Of a DNA stretch of 64,000 nucleotides, positions 1-11,200 are shown piece by piece. The number at the start of each line of letters is the position of its first letter. Positions within the stretch are counted from its first letter, which is position 1. The stretch comes from Apostichopus japonicus (Eukaryota; Echinodermata; Holothuroidea; Aspidochirotida; Stichopodidae): the NCBI RefSeq assembly GCF_037975245.1, contig NC_092566.1, positions 18,263,001-18,327,000 on the forward strand, given 5' to 3'. The position numbers and the translations under genes are program-made. The notes beneath the pieces are model-generated. The model saw only the letters and a list, made by a program, of their open reading frames with translations, did not search any database and was not told the DNA's origin.

Positions 1-1832
1 TCCTTTTTTAGGAGGTTGTTTAGTGGGGCAGCAATTTTGGCAAAACCGTGTACGAATCTACGGTAATAATTACAAAGGCCAAGGAAACCTCGTAAAGTAG
101 AGACATCCCGAGGACAAGGAAATTGAGAAATGGCCTCAGTTTTAGAGGGATCAGCCTGAACGCCATCTTTTGTGATGACATGTCCTAAATAAGTAACTTT
201 CTGTGCAGCAAAGTCACATTTAGAAGGTTTGAGTCTCATATTGGCAGTTCGGAGGCGGTGAAAAACATCCTGAAGATGGTCTAAATGATCCTGAAAATTT
301 TTGCTTAGAATAAGGATGTCATCAACATACACAAGAGCATGTTTCCAATTCAAGCCTCTTAGTACTTCTGCCATGACCAATTGAAATGAGGCAGGTGCAT
401 TCATTAAGCCAAATGGTAGCTTTTTCCATTGGTAGACCCCATGATGAGTCACAAATGCAGCCTTATGTTTTGAGTCAGGGTCCATAGGGACTTGCCAAAA
501 CCCTGAAAAGAGGTCTAACACAGAAAAGATTTGTGCTTCAGATTCACCCACCGCATCAAAAACATCCTCCAATAGAGGTAAGGGAAAGTGCATTGGCCTA
601 GTAACGCTATTGAGTTTCCTATAATCGACAGCAAACCTGTAACTGCCATCTTTTTTCTTGACCAGAACAACAGGACTCTGCCACTCTGAAATGCTGGGCT
701 CAATTATACCATTTTGCAGCATATCATTGACTTGTTTTTCAATTTCGTCTTTGATTTTAGGGGTCGTGCGGTAAAAACGCTGTCGTTGGGGAGGTGCATT
801 CCCTGTATCAATATTGTGATGGTAAAGATTAGTTTCACCAAGTTCAGAGAGGTCAGTGGCAAAAACATCACGGTTCTTGCCGATTAAAATAAGAAGCTCT
901 CGTCGTTGTACCTCAGAGAGATCAGAAGTTGCTAAATTTATACCCATATCCTGAGCTAAGGTGACGTATTGGTCATCATCATCAGGCGAAGTCTTATCGA
1001 ACAATGACGAAATATTAAAGTCGGATAGATCAGGCTCAGAACCCGAAAAGTCACGAATGTCCTCATATTCATGTGCATAAGCAACGGTAGTATTGACAGG
1101 AATACACACAGCAGAATTAGTGGGATTCATAAGCTTAACAATAACACTAGAATTGGCAACCGAGCATACAGACCTGGCCGTGAAAATATTGAACTTACTA
1201 GCTAAAGACGATGCTGGCTCTAAAAGGCAAACACTATGGGAAAAGTCAGGGTTAAAAACCTTAACAGGGCAAATAACTTCAGTTTTTGCTGGGACAGTAA
1301 CTGAAGTCTGCAATCTTATAACTTCATGTCGTTCACAATCAGCCTGAAGGAAAGACACTTCGGTCATACCATCATGAAGAGATAGGCAATGGTTGTGAAG
1401 ATCAATGGAAGCCTTATTTGTCGTTAGAAAATCCAGACCTAGTATAAGTGGGTGGTGCAGTCTTTGAAATACATAGAATGTCTGATATAAGCACAGCTTG
1501 TTAATAGTAACAGGCAGATTGATTGTCCCAAGAACAGTGTGAGTTTCACCACACACCCCTTTAATATGACTAATGGTAGAGTCACCAAGTGTAGACACTT
1601 TGAGAATACAAGATCTCTGTATGAGAGACAGAGATATACAAGAAATGGAAGCTCCTGTGTCAACAAGGGCTTTAGAAGTACAACCATTTAGGGACACATT
1701 AACCAAATTCTTTTGAAGTGGGGTCACTAAAGTCACAGAGGGCGTGGCAGAAATGGATGCTACAGAGCCCCTACAAGATGCCTCACAACAGTAACTATTC
1801 ACAGGGGAGGAGGGCCTGTGTGACAGTAATTG
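1..1832 (-). CDS. pol: Pol polyprotein (protease and reverse transcriptase), partial at 3' end
   Basis: The frame directly following the Gag TAG stays open for about 610 codons to the window edge; I checked every codon for stops. The retropepsin active site DTGAS lies at about 1661-1647 and its ILGLDFL box about 100 residues later. The reverse transcriptase follows, with LPFGLMNAPASFQ in the fingers/palm and the catalytic YVDD at 329-318. The visible part ends in the segment that resembles the RT connection (FLGLCNYYRRF). There is no AUG near the start of this frame, so it is expected to be made as a Gag-Pol fusion by stop-codon readthrough. Integrase and RNase H are not visible. It copies the element's RNA into DNA inside virus-like particles. 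Confidence 0.93.
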
Positions 1833-1838
1833 CTATTG
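1827..1838 (-). promoter_or_regulatory. Probable translational readthrough site between gag and pol (CAA-TAG-CAA-TTA)
   Basis: The Gag stop is TAG (1835-1833), preceded by CAA and followed by CAATTA. This fits the CARYYA rule for leaky UAG stops first described in tobacco mosaic virus, and the twelve bases are identical to the TMV site. Pol continues in the same frame, so a glutamine- or tyrosine-inserting tRNA would produce Gag-Pol directly without frameshifting. I infer function from the motif and the conserved open frame downstream. Confidence 0.75.
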
Positions 1839-2789
1839 GGGCTGTTGATCATTCTGGTGCTGCCCAGAAGATTGGAGGAAGGGGTTGGTTGGGTGAAAGG
1901 GGGGTACATAACGGCCAGACCTACATACTCGAGCTATATGTCCTAGTTTACCACAGTTGTAACAGCTAAGATCTTGAGCATGACAATAAGACCTTAAGTG
2001 ACCGTACTCACCACACCCAGAACAAGCACGCTGTGTCTGTGATGGTTGACGATGCCAAGGATTCGGGCCATCCTGTGATGGAGGGGAAGATTTCTGCCAG
2101 GTCCGTCTCCCCTGTTTTTGCGGATATGGTGGTGGTTGACCTCTCCTTCCACTGTGAGACTGGTCCAGTGAGGCTGCATTTACCGTAGTGGATAGGGAAT
2201 GTAACCGATCTGCAAAGCTCTCCTGGGTTGTGGTTAGCTGTTGGAGCTGGTCTGCTAATCCTTGGACAGCCATCAACACTTCTTCCTGTCGTGACGAATC
2301 CACAGAAGTCGCGAGTTGGTTTGCCGCCCTACGTATTTCCTCGACAGTGGTAGGGTCTTTTTGTAGGACAAAGGGCCTGATGTGGGAAAGTAGGCCTGCC
2401 AGAGTAGCCTGGACAATTTGTTCTGACGAGAGAGATAGATCTGAACCCCTCATGCTCATCCTAGATGTAAAATCGTTAACAGTTTCAGTTGGTTCCTGTT
2501 TAGCTGTAAAAAACGAGCTTAGTCTTTGCCAAGTGGGCACCACATCCTGAAAGCGTAACAAAAACGCAGCTTTGACTTGTGTGAAGTCTTTCCTGACAGA
2601 TTCATCAAGACAAGTAAACCAATCCAAAGCAGAATCTCTAAGTAGTAGTCCAAACATAGCTAAGGCATCTTCATCTTTACAGCCTTTAAGTGTTACAAAC
2701 TGGGTTAAGCGAGCCAGCCAACGCTTGGCATTTTCTGTAGACAACCCATGATAAGGGGTGGGTGCAATTGCTGGAACAGTTGAAGCCAT
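1833..2789 (-). CDS. gag: Gag structural protein of the LTR retrotransposon
   Basis: The protein is 318 residues from the ATG at 2789; an in-frame ATG at 2834 would add 15 residues and is the first AUG after the primer-binding site, so the start is not certain. The middle resembles the retrotransposon Gag capsid domain, with a tryptophan-containing DSALDWF segment. The C-terminal third is rich in Q, P and S and carries two CX2CX4HX4C zinc knuckles: CSGCGEYGHLRSYC and CYNCGKLGHIARVC. These bind the element's genomic RNA for packaging. Pol follows in the same frame after a single TAG. Length and layout are normal for the family. Confidence 0.92.
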   Translation of the reverse strand: MASTVPAIAPTPYHGLSTENAKRWLARLTQFVTLKGCKDEDALAMFGLLLRDSALDWFTCLDESVRKDFTQVKAAFLLRFQDVVPTWQRLSSFFTAKQEPTETVNDFTSRMSMRGSDLSLSSEQIVQATLAGLLSHIRPFVLQKDPTTVEEIRRAANQLATSVDSSRQEEVLMAVQGLADQLQQLTTTQESFADRLHSLSTTVNAASLDQSHSGRRGQPPPYPQKQGRRTWQKSSPPSQDGPNPWHRQPSQTQRACSGCGEYGHLRSYCHAQDLSCYNCGKLGHIARVCRSGRYVPPFHPTNPFLQSSGQHQNDQQPQ

Positions 2790-2858
2790 TGTGAAACGAG
2801 TAGATGAACGAAGGAAATACGGAGAACGTGTCATGTAAAACTTAAAATAGGAATTTTT

Positions 2859-2870
2859 GCTCCTCCACCA
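2859..2870 (-). other. Primer-binding site of the LTR retrotransposon
   Basis: TGGTGGAGGAGC starts three bases inside the inferred LTR end. It begins with TGG, as expected for pairing with the CCA end of a tRNA primer. I cannot name the tRNA. Confidence 0.6.
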
Positions 2871-2873
2871 AAT

Positions 2874-3196
2874 TGTCACAGCGGTATGTGAACAAGAAAA
2901 TAAAGGCACAAACAAGTAGTTGAATTTAATGCAGAGTATATTGTATCTTCCTTGGCTGGATATATGCTACTAAATACAAATGGTGAAAGTTGCATCTTAT
3001 ATACTCTTTTACAATGGATTACAAGAGGATGGGACAGGATGTTACTCTGTCTACATAAACAGTGGTTAAGCTAGTGTGAAGCTAACCACACATCCTGCTG
3101 AAGATTACATAATAAAAGGTGCACAAACAGGTGTAGGGTTTTGGTTGTAGAAAGTTACACTGGAGGTTACAGTGTGGATGATCTCCTGTGATAACA
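2874..3196 (-). repeat. 5' long terminal repeat (boundaries inferred)
   Basis: On the minus strand the segment begins TGTTATCACAGG and ends GCTGTGACA, giving the TG...CA ends typical of LTRs and a length of 323 bp. It contains a TATA box and lies directly before the primer-binding site and Gag. The partner LTR is outside the window, so the outer end (3196) is a best guess. Confidence 0.6.
2996..3003 (-). promoter_or_regulatory. TATA box of the LTR promoter
   Basis: TATATAAG in the context GAGTATATAAGATGC on the minus strand, about 125 bp before the LTR end. Transcription of the retrotransposon RNA would begin some 25-30 bp further on, inside the LTR. Confidence 0.6.
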
Positions 3197-6100
3197 GTAA
3201 AATGCTCTCTGTTATACCTGTATCAAAGAGGCAGTGAATAACCTAAAAATAAACAAGAGGGTTAAATGTAAGTCTCGTTAACATTAAAGCTATGTAATGT
3301 TGTATTATATATATACTAAGATCTCAATGTGAGTGAACGTAGAATGAACAAACTATCTTCTGTGTATAGTGTACATACGTTACTATTTAGTAAGATCAAC
3401 TGGTTGGAAACATTGGAGAGCTTTCTAGAAACTGTTTTACTGTCACTTAATTTGCTTGCAAGTTTGAAACAAATTGCATTGCGTTAATTAGGTGTCAGCT
3501 ATCAGATGAAAAAAGTAAAATCACATGGCAGAGTGGAATGCCTGGTTTGATCCCAACAACAAACTAATGAACACTGTTAGAGATTTATTATTTTGGCTAC
3601 CAAGAATGAATTCAAATTGTCTGCTGAGTTTTAATTTGTTCCTCGCCTACCTTTCTCCTCACTACCTCAGCACTCTTGGTCTACCATACCTAGAATGAAC
3701 TGGTAACCTTCAAACACTGTGCACCCTCTACAACCAGAACCCTCCGGTCAATGACCTCCTTTCTAATTCTACCCCCCCCCCCCCAAAGTGCTGAGACGTT
3801 TGTTCTGAGATCAGATTTTCTGTCGTTTTCAATTCATTTGGAACTGGAATTTTCAAGCCCTTTTTCTGTGTTTTGGAAGTAGGAATTAAATTCTATTTGA
3901 TCATTTTAGTCTGACTAGTGGCTATAAAATTAGGTTTTATTTTACTGTAATTTCCATATTTTACATGTTACACCACTTTAATGAATGGTGGGTAAATCTT
4001 TGGTGGAGCTGTCACTAGTCAAGGATACTTACGGTATAATGTCGAGAGACTTATCATATGTGGTGTTGTAAGTACTGTAATAATGTTATAATGTACAGGC
4101 CTGGACGGTAATTATATCATTCATGTGCAGTCATGCAGATTGATTGGTGTCTGATTAAACTGTGTGTTGTTGATTTCTACAGGTCATTGTCCCATCATGC
4201 ACTGAACAGCTGGTATCAGCCAGATGCAGGTTGCTATGGCAACGACCATGTCCTTCTTTTTAGACCATTCTTGCATTTCTTAAAGAATTAAGATTTGTAG
4301 CCAATCAGTGCAGAGCTGTGCCTTAAGTTTCAAATGTTGCAGCTTATCCAGTAATTGTGATCCACTGGTTAAGTTTTATATGTTTTATTTTATGTTTGTT
4401 TTATATTTAAGTTTTTACTGCAGTTACAACATGGCATATAAATTTGGTTTGTACTTGGTTGTGATGCTTTTCAACAGAGTTTAAACATGGACGTGGTTTG
4501 TTGAATTGATATATATCGCGATATCCATTTTGAGAGGGAATGGAAGAGTGCAACAAATCTTACATGGCAACAAGTTAACAACCAATCTACAATTTGAAAC
4601 ATATAGGCCTGTACGGAGAATCACAGCAGCATCAAATATCAGAGCATTAAGCTCTATGTTTCAGTGACAGACAGGTCTATGAAATAAGTGAATTATTAGT
4701 ACAAAACTAAGAAATTAGGATCAAACATGAGCTTGCACCATTTGGTAAGCTTCAATTAAACATGAACAATTCAAAAAGTATCCTTAATTTATCTAGATCT
4801 CAAGACCTTTGAAGTATTAAAACAAAAGGAAACCATATTTATATTGTGTTCTACGTACCCGCATACATAGTAACAAAAATGCAAACAGTGCAGTACCTTA
4901 CAGGTAGTAATGATATCAACAAGAATGATTGATTATTTGATTTCCTTTTTTGGCATTTGCAGCCACATTTACTGTAGCTCGCAGTTAATGGCTGTAGTTT
5001 CACAGGTGTAATTAGCAATTTAAACTCCTAGACTGTCCACTATCCTAAGAAAGTGTTTGTTAAACAACAGTGACCTGTATTTAAACAACTCCATGGTCAC
5101 CACCAAGTTTATTTGAATACTTGTTTGCATTGGTGTAGCCACACACAGAACTTTACCAGAAGTTATGAAGAAATACATAAACCAATTAAGCTCTAAGTAA
5201 CTTAGTGTTATATCAGTTTTCTCTGAAACTGATAATTGCTAAGGACGCACAGGAAATATTGAAAACCTTATAAACTAGATAACTCAAAAAGAGTAAACCT
5301 TTCTTTCTTTTTGTTATTGTTCGTTTCCTCTTTATGTGCGGAAGTTCAAACTAGAACCTCTTCATTCCTGAATTATTCACAGATGTAAAGAGAGGTGTGC
5401 TTCATTTTGTCAACAATATCTTCAACGTAGTAGCATATTTTTCATGACAAAAATTTCTCAAGGAAACAGTGCCCTGAGGATAACAGTAAAAAGTTAAATT
5501 AGCATTTGGCATGATATAATAATAACACAATCTAGACAATACATATTAATGACATCAATAGTATGTTATTATTGATTCAATAAGGTTATAAAGCTCATCT
5601 ATCATTATAAAGCCAAGAGAACATAAGATTACATCGCTTCAGAATGTTTTTTAGTGGTACATGTTCGTTGTGATATCATTTCCAAGTAAGATTGCGAGTG
5701 GCAGACCATGTGATCGTATTGTGTGAGGCTGGAGCACACAAGATGCACATGTCCTAATCAGCCTGGCTGCAGTAATACTACAGCCCCCTCAGCACACAAC
5801 TTTGACAAGCTGGCCCGGATTGCCCTTCATGCGACCTCATAATGCGTATATTCAAATATTAAGGAAGTCATAATGCCTTAATTCCTTTACCATCCTTCAC
5901 CCTCCCCCTTTCCCCAAAGTATGTTGCAACTCCTCTTAGCAGTAAGGTTTTCCTAAGTCTGTAAGTTTTGGGAATTTTACTTTCATTTCCCCTTTTTTCC
6001 TTTTCTTTTTTTAGGGGGGAGGGGGAGGAGGATGGGGGTAATTTTAAGGCAATGTCAGTATAAATCTATTAACTTTATTACTCTATTAATCTAATAATCT

Positions 6101-7883
6101 TCTATTAACTCCAACAAGCTCCTTAATCCTCCAATGACATGCTACAATTATACTAAGCAAACACGACAGTAATTTATTTCTCTTTACTCACCTCGGGTGA
6201 TGATTGCCAATTCTGGCCTCAACCTCTAATAGGCTGTTTTAATACCCAACACAGTGTGTGTGTACACTGAGTGAGGCTGACCAAGCAACTGCTATTTTTT
6301 TTTAATAATGCTACAATATTCAGGGTCTCTACAGTGCTGGTAAAGTGTAAACTCATTAGAAACCAATATTCAGCAGCCTGTGCGCTGCTTCTCTCTGAGT
6401 GCGGTGGGCGAAGATGCATGAAATCTCTCGATGATCCTGGTATACTGTACTTACAGTATATACTGTATACACAAGTCAATGTATGCAGCTTGAACAACAG
6501 TACCTGTCACTCTCAATGTAGCCTCAGTGTGTAGTAAGCACTCATAGGAGATGTTCATTACAAGGATTTGACATGGATCTTTTTATGGGATTGTGAAATA
6601 TTTAAGGAATTTTTGTCAATTCCGTGACTCTTTTCTGTGGATAAAATCTCTGTGTCTGTGTTGATATTCGATATAGTGGACACGCTAGAGGAGAGAGTTG
6701 TGTTTTTGTTTTGGATCTAAGAGCATGTATTACTGTTTACTTTGGATAATAACCTTGGACTGTATGGAATCATGTTGCTTGTTCAGCTCAAGTGTAATTG
6801 CATGCAGCTAGCTTGTAAATAATATGAACCTCGGTGGTAAAAATTTTATTAATTAACATTATTAATCCTGAATATGTCAACTTCATAGTTTACACTGTAA
6901 TCAGAAAATTAGGAATAAATGAAACTTAATTGTTTACTTTAAAATATATTGTAAGAACTCAATATGAGTGAAATCTTAGGATTCGTTCCAAGTTTGCATT
7001 TGCTTAAATATTAATTGATCTGCAAAGGGTAGGATACTGAGTTGTCTTTTAGTAATTTAGCCTAATAATTTAAGCTTAAAGAAGGTAATTATCGCAAAGT
7101 AAGACTTTAATTGTACCGGTTGGGTGGCAGGCCCTACTACTGTATATCTTGTAATTCCTGAGGGTTTCACTATCTCCTATGTAGTATTTTCCACCATCCC
7201 TTACCACAGCTGTTGCAATATAGATTTACACATGTATGTATGTGGTATCTTTTGTTTTCTACAAAGGATATCATGTTATATATATGTTGTGACAAGTACT
7301 GTAGTAACTCCCAGTTATCGACCCATCAACATCCAGCCACTATGCATGCACCGTGTAACTAAATAATAGGCCTAGTGTTAGTGTCAATAAGCCAGTAGGT
7401 ATAGTAGTACAGTATATAACCATTCATTTCTCATAATTTATTAAACAATTTTTCAACCAACCAGTAAGAAATGTGGAAAGCAAGATTACAATCAACATTA
7501 CAATTTACCAAAACAATAAAATATAAACAACCTACTTTAGGTTATTCATCCATTTCCTTGTCAGTGAAAGCTTGAGCATATACACTGTTCAGTGTACATT
7601 GTACTGTACACTGTACATATACAATGGACAATGTACATTACAGTACTTCAGTTGAAGAGCTGTCATCATGTGACCCGGAATAATCAAATACTGAGTGAAT
7701 GATGTCTTTTCCATGTTTATCTGTAAAAGAAAGTACACACCCATGGACATGTCTCCAGGCCATAAACCAATTGTCCATATCCCCTTCTCCCCTTTTGTCC
7801 CTTTTCTGCAAGCCCCCTTCTCCCATTCTTCTCCATCTTTCTTCCTCCTGCCTACTTGGCCTTTCCTACCCTTCCTTGTCCTT
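3197..7883. other. No gene recognised; AT-rich unassigned sequence
   Basis: I see no convincing exon chain. There is a 13-base C run at 3772-3784, a perfect 12-bp palindrome ATATCGCGATAT near 4515, an RFX-type X-box (listed separately), and a GTAC-rich self-complementary patch at about 7590-7645. A stretch after the acceptor-like site at about 4182 could be a short exon, but no protein family is recognisable. Confidence 0.5.
4230..4243 (+). promoter_or_regulatory. Candidate RFX X-box (GTTGCTATGGCAAC)
   Basis: The 14 bases match the imperfect palindrome bound by RFX factors (two GTTGCY half-sites around AT). RFX factors drive cilium genes in animals, and the next recognisable gene on this strand is the FAM149B1-like cilium gene, though its first visible exon is 12.6 kb away. 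The link to that gene is inference; the transcription start of FAM149 is not seen. Confidence 0.4.
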
Positions 7884-8205
7884 ACTATTAGCTACTGTAC
7901 TGTAGGTACTCAGTGTAGTACAATGCATAACTATTAGCTACTGTATTGTAGGTACTCAGTGTAGTACAATACATTAAGTAGCTACTGTAATGTAGGTACT
8001 CAGTGTAGTACAATACATTAAGTAGCTACTGTAATGTAGGTACTCGGTGTAGTACAATACACTTAGCTACTTGTACTCTAGGTACTCGGTGTAGTACAAT
8101 GTACATTACTATTAGCTACTGTACTGTAGGTACTCAGTGTAGTACAATACATATTAGCTTCTATACTGTAGGTACTCGGTGTTATACAATACATTACTAT
8201 TGAAC
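7884..8205. repeat. Minisatellite, about 7 copies of a 45-55 bp unit
   Basis: Imperfect tandem copies of a unit containing GCTACTGTACTGTAGGTACT followed by CRGTGTAGTACAATAC. Copies differ by small indels and by CAGTG/CGGTG substitutions. No coding potential. Confidence 0.85.
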
Positions 8206-11200
8206 ACACTCAGATCTCTACCATTCATTTCCATTAACACTTTACTTTTGTATAAGTACATGCGCTGTTATTCTAGTAACTGTTGACAACAGTAAACAGT
8301 TAATATCTAAAAACCTATTTGGTATTTCAAGTTATTAATATCTGTCTTAAGATCCGCTCTCCCTGAAACTAATACACCTACGCGAAAGTGCAATATACCT
8401 AAAAAATTGATATTAACGAGAGTATTATTTCTATGGTGATATCTATTGATTCTACATCTCAACAAGCTATGTTAAACATATTTAATAGAAGGACATGCAG
8501 CTCTGTTTGCGTGGATGTATGGGTAATGTTTGCACTTCTGTAGAAATTAGAGATATTTTCACCGATAAAATGAGATTGTCGGTTTTATTGCCCTAGGTTC
8601 ATGCTACACAAAATATGGTATCTAGGCAACAAGTAATCAATTGAAGTACACAGCTCGTTAGAGTGCTTCTAAAAACTGACTGTGAATTAAGGAATATTTT
8701 ATTGGAAATTTTGAAATTACATACATGTAGAATATATTTATTTTAATCATACACCAAATATATGACTGGTAAGAAGAATAAATAGAGCACTAATGGCTTC
8801 ACAGTATGGCATTAAAGTTAATGATAATGAAGGGGAGGGGGATTAGCTACAGTAAAGGTGTGGTTTGTTGAGGGGGGGGGGATAAAATCCATATATTTCA
8901 TACAGTAGTTTGATCAGAAACTGAATATTAAACCATTATGTTTTATATATTTACAGATTATAATTTAGCAATTTAACAGTGAATTTTAAATATATATAAG
9001 TCAAAAGTGTCATGCAGGATTTAATCTGTGACATTATAAGATGTTGCTACAGAGGGGAAAAAAGCTTTACATTCCTTGGTTACAAAGTTCATACTTGTTG
9101 AAACAAGATATTATTACCATAATTATTATTAATATTAATTACAAAACATGTAGCGCTCACTTATACAGAACAACGTAGTATCCAGTGTCACTTTACAACC
9201 AAAAAAAACACACAAAAACATTAAAATCGGTAGAGAACAGGTGTGTGTCTTTCAATTCTCTTTAAAGACATTAACACTATCAATGACCACTGAAAATTTA
9301 AAGTTTACTACATATTCTTTAATCAGAGATAATTTTGAGCAATATCTCCCTTTTTCTTCCCCTAGTAGTGGTGGATATCTTATTAATGTTTATATAGTTC
9401 TGACCATTCTAGCATATATTCTAGCAGATTGTATTCATGACTCTCTTTTCCTACATCCAGTGCAAACTCATTACTTTTATGATACTCGAGAGAGGATTTA
9501 TTCTGATTGCCTGCTCGGTCTAATATTTATGAATATGAAACATTGCTTTCATGAAGGACCACCCACGTACAAAATGTTTGCAGGATTATTTCTGGTCTCT
9601 TTTTCCTTTGTCTTTCCTGTTTTGCAAAGGCGGATTTAGAAGGGATTAGAATTCATTTAAAGATACTAAAACTAACTTGAAAAAAAGGTGGCATTTGATA
9701 AAAAAAAATCAGATTTTTTCAATATGTGGTTAAACTGTAAAATACATGAATAACTGTTTGGAATATATTCTCTTTTTGGATATTGGAAACCTCAAAATGA
9801 GGTTTGTTAATTTATGAAATAAAGTCAGGGAACAAAGGTTGATTGTATCACCATACTCATTGCATTGGTATAGTACGTTGTAAACTTGTATCCATGCCCT
9901 ATAATAAATAATATTTATTTCATAAGATGTAAACATCTGAATTACCAAAAATCATTTACTACAGTTACCAGTATGTGTAAGTCAAATTTTGGAGCTGACG
10001 GTGGTAAATATTGAGTTTATTCAAACTTGTGTTTACAAGTTACTTGTGCTATATTCATTACAATACATTCCATACCCCTTTAAGAGTAGCAGAACTTTTG
10101 ACCAGATGTTGGTTCTAATTTAAAAGGCAGGGTTTATTTTCTTATCATCTCTTGGGAGATCTATGAAATACACCCAAGTGCCAAAAACCAACCACTTGGG
10201 AAGAGACTTGACAGTCTGAGGTAGTTTGAAATGTGTACAGTTCCTCCAGTTAAAAGGATAATGCAGAGGAAAATTTATATTCGATGGATGAAAGAGAGAA
10301 AATAGTCTAAGTATCCTGCTAAAATTTTGCATTCTGAGTTCCTATATGTGCATTTTTTGAGAAAACAGCATCAACTTTAACAACACAGTTTTGTAGCAGA
10401 AGTGAACCTGCAGTGAACTGGAACAGAATTGAACTTGAAATGAACTGTGATGTCTTAGTAATAAATTTGTTTAATAAATGTTTTTTCTTCGAAACTTGAT
10501 CATAATTTTCTACTTGAAATTAGAGTGCTGCATGTCAGTATGAATACAATATGGTCATTGGTCTGTTGTTAACTTCACATCCCCTTAGGTGAAGTTGGAA
10601 TCAGGCTACCCAATCAAAGGTCAAAACAATCAAGGGAGCAACAAATTCAAAAAAGAAGCAAGTAAAACAAACGATTTTGTTGTCAATGTGTAGCTATGAC
10701 ATCACACATGTTTGCTTCAAGTTCACCTTTATGTTACGAACTGAAAATTTCAAATACACGTATCTTGAGATCGCCATGTTTTTAATTGTATCCAAATGTC
10801 AACAGGATAGGTAGCAAATATGTTCCTCTTTTATCATTTAAAAAGTAAATTTTTATCTCTGGAGTTTCCCTTTAAATAAATTAAACAGTTCAGATAAAGT
10901 TTAGCACCGTTTGTTAATACTTGAAAATGTAACTCTTACAGTATGATCCATCTACAGTAATAAGGTGATTGTGATCAAAGGAAGAAGCTAAAAATGCAAA
11001 TTTTGAAATCTATTGTCTTTAATAATTAGTCAACAATTTCCTACAAGCCATTTAAATATCTCAACTTTTAAAAGTCTTTAAGATATCTACCCTGGAAGTT
11101 TGAAAATATGTCATTGGAGAGATCATAAAGTACTCCCTTTACTAACTAGAAACCTAACAGAACTTAGAAATATTTTGTGACGACCATAAACCTGTAAATT

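Larger units (their letters stand above)
1..3196 (-). mobile_element. Ty3/gypsy-type LTR retrotransposon, 5' half, truncated by the window edge
   Basis: Read on the minus strand, the parts are in order: LTR (about 3196-2874), primer-binding site (2870-2859), Gag (2789-1833), then Pol from 1832 to the edge with protease and reverse transcriptase. RNase H, integrase and the second LTR must lie to the left of position 1. The order PR-RT, the CCHC knuckles of Gag and the YVDD reverse-transcriptase box place it in Ty3/gypsy (Metaviridae). No frameshift or stop interrupts the visible part other than the in-frame TAG between Gag and Pol, so the copy looks young and perhaps functional. The 3-bp ATT between the LTR end and the TGG of the primer-binding site is a common arrangement in this group. 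Confidence 0.93.

Noticed and set aside
4184-4265. Terminal exon of an unknown plus-strand gene
   Set aside because: There is an acceptor-like site, but the frames are short and no partner exon is visible; the X-box explains the GC-rich core.
9241-9639. 132-residue plus-strand open frame
   Set aside because: Starts with GTG, hydrophobic AT-driven composition, no splice or promoter context and no family resemblance.
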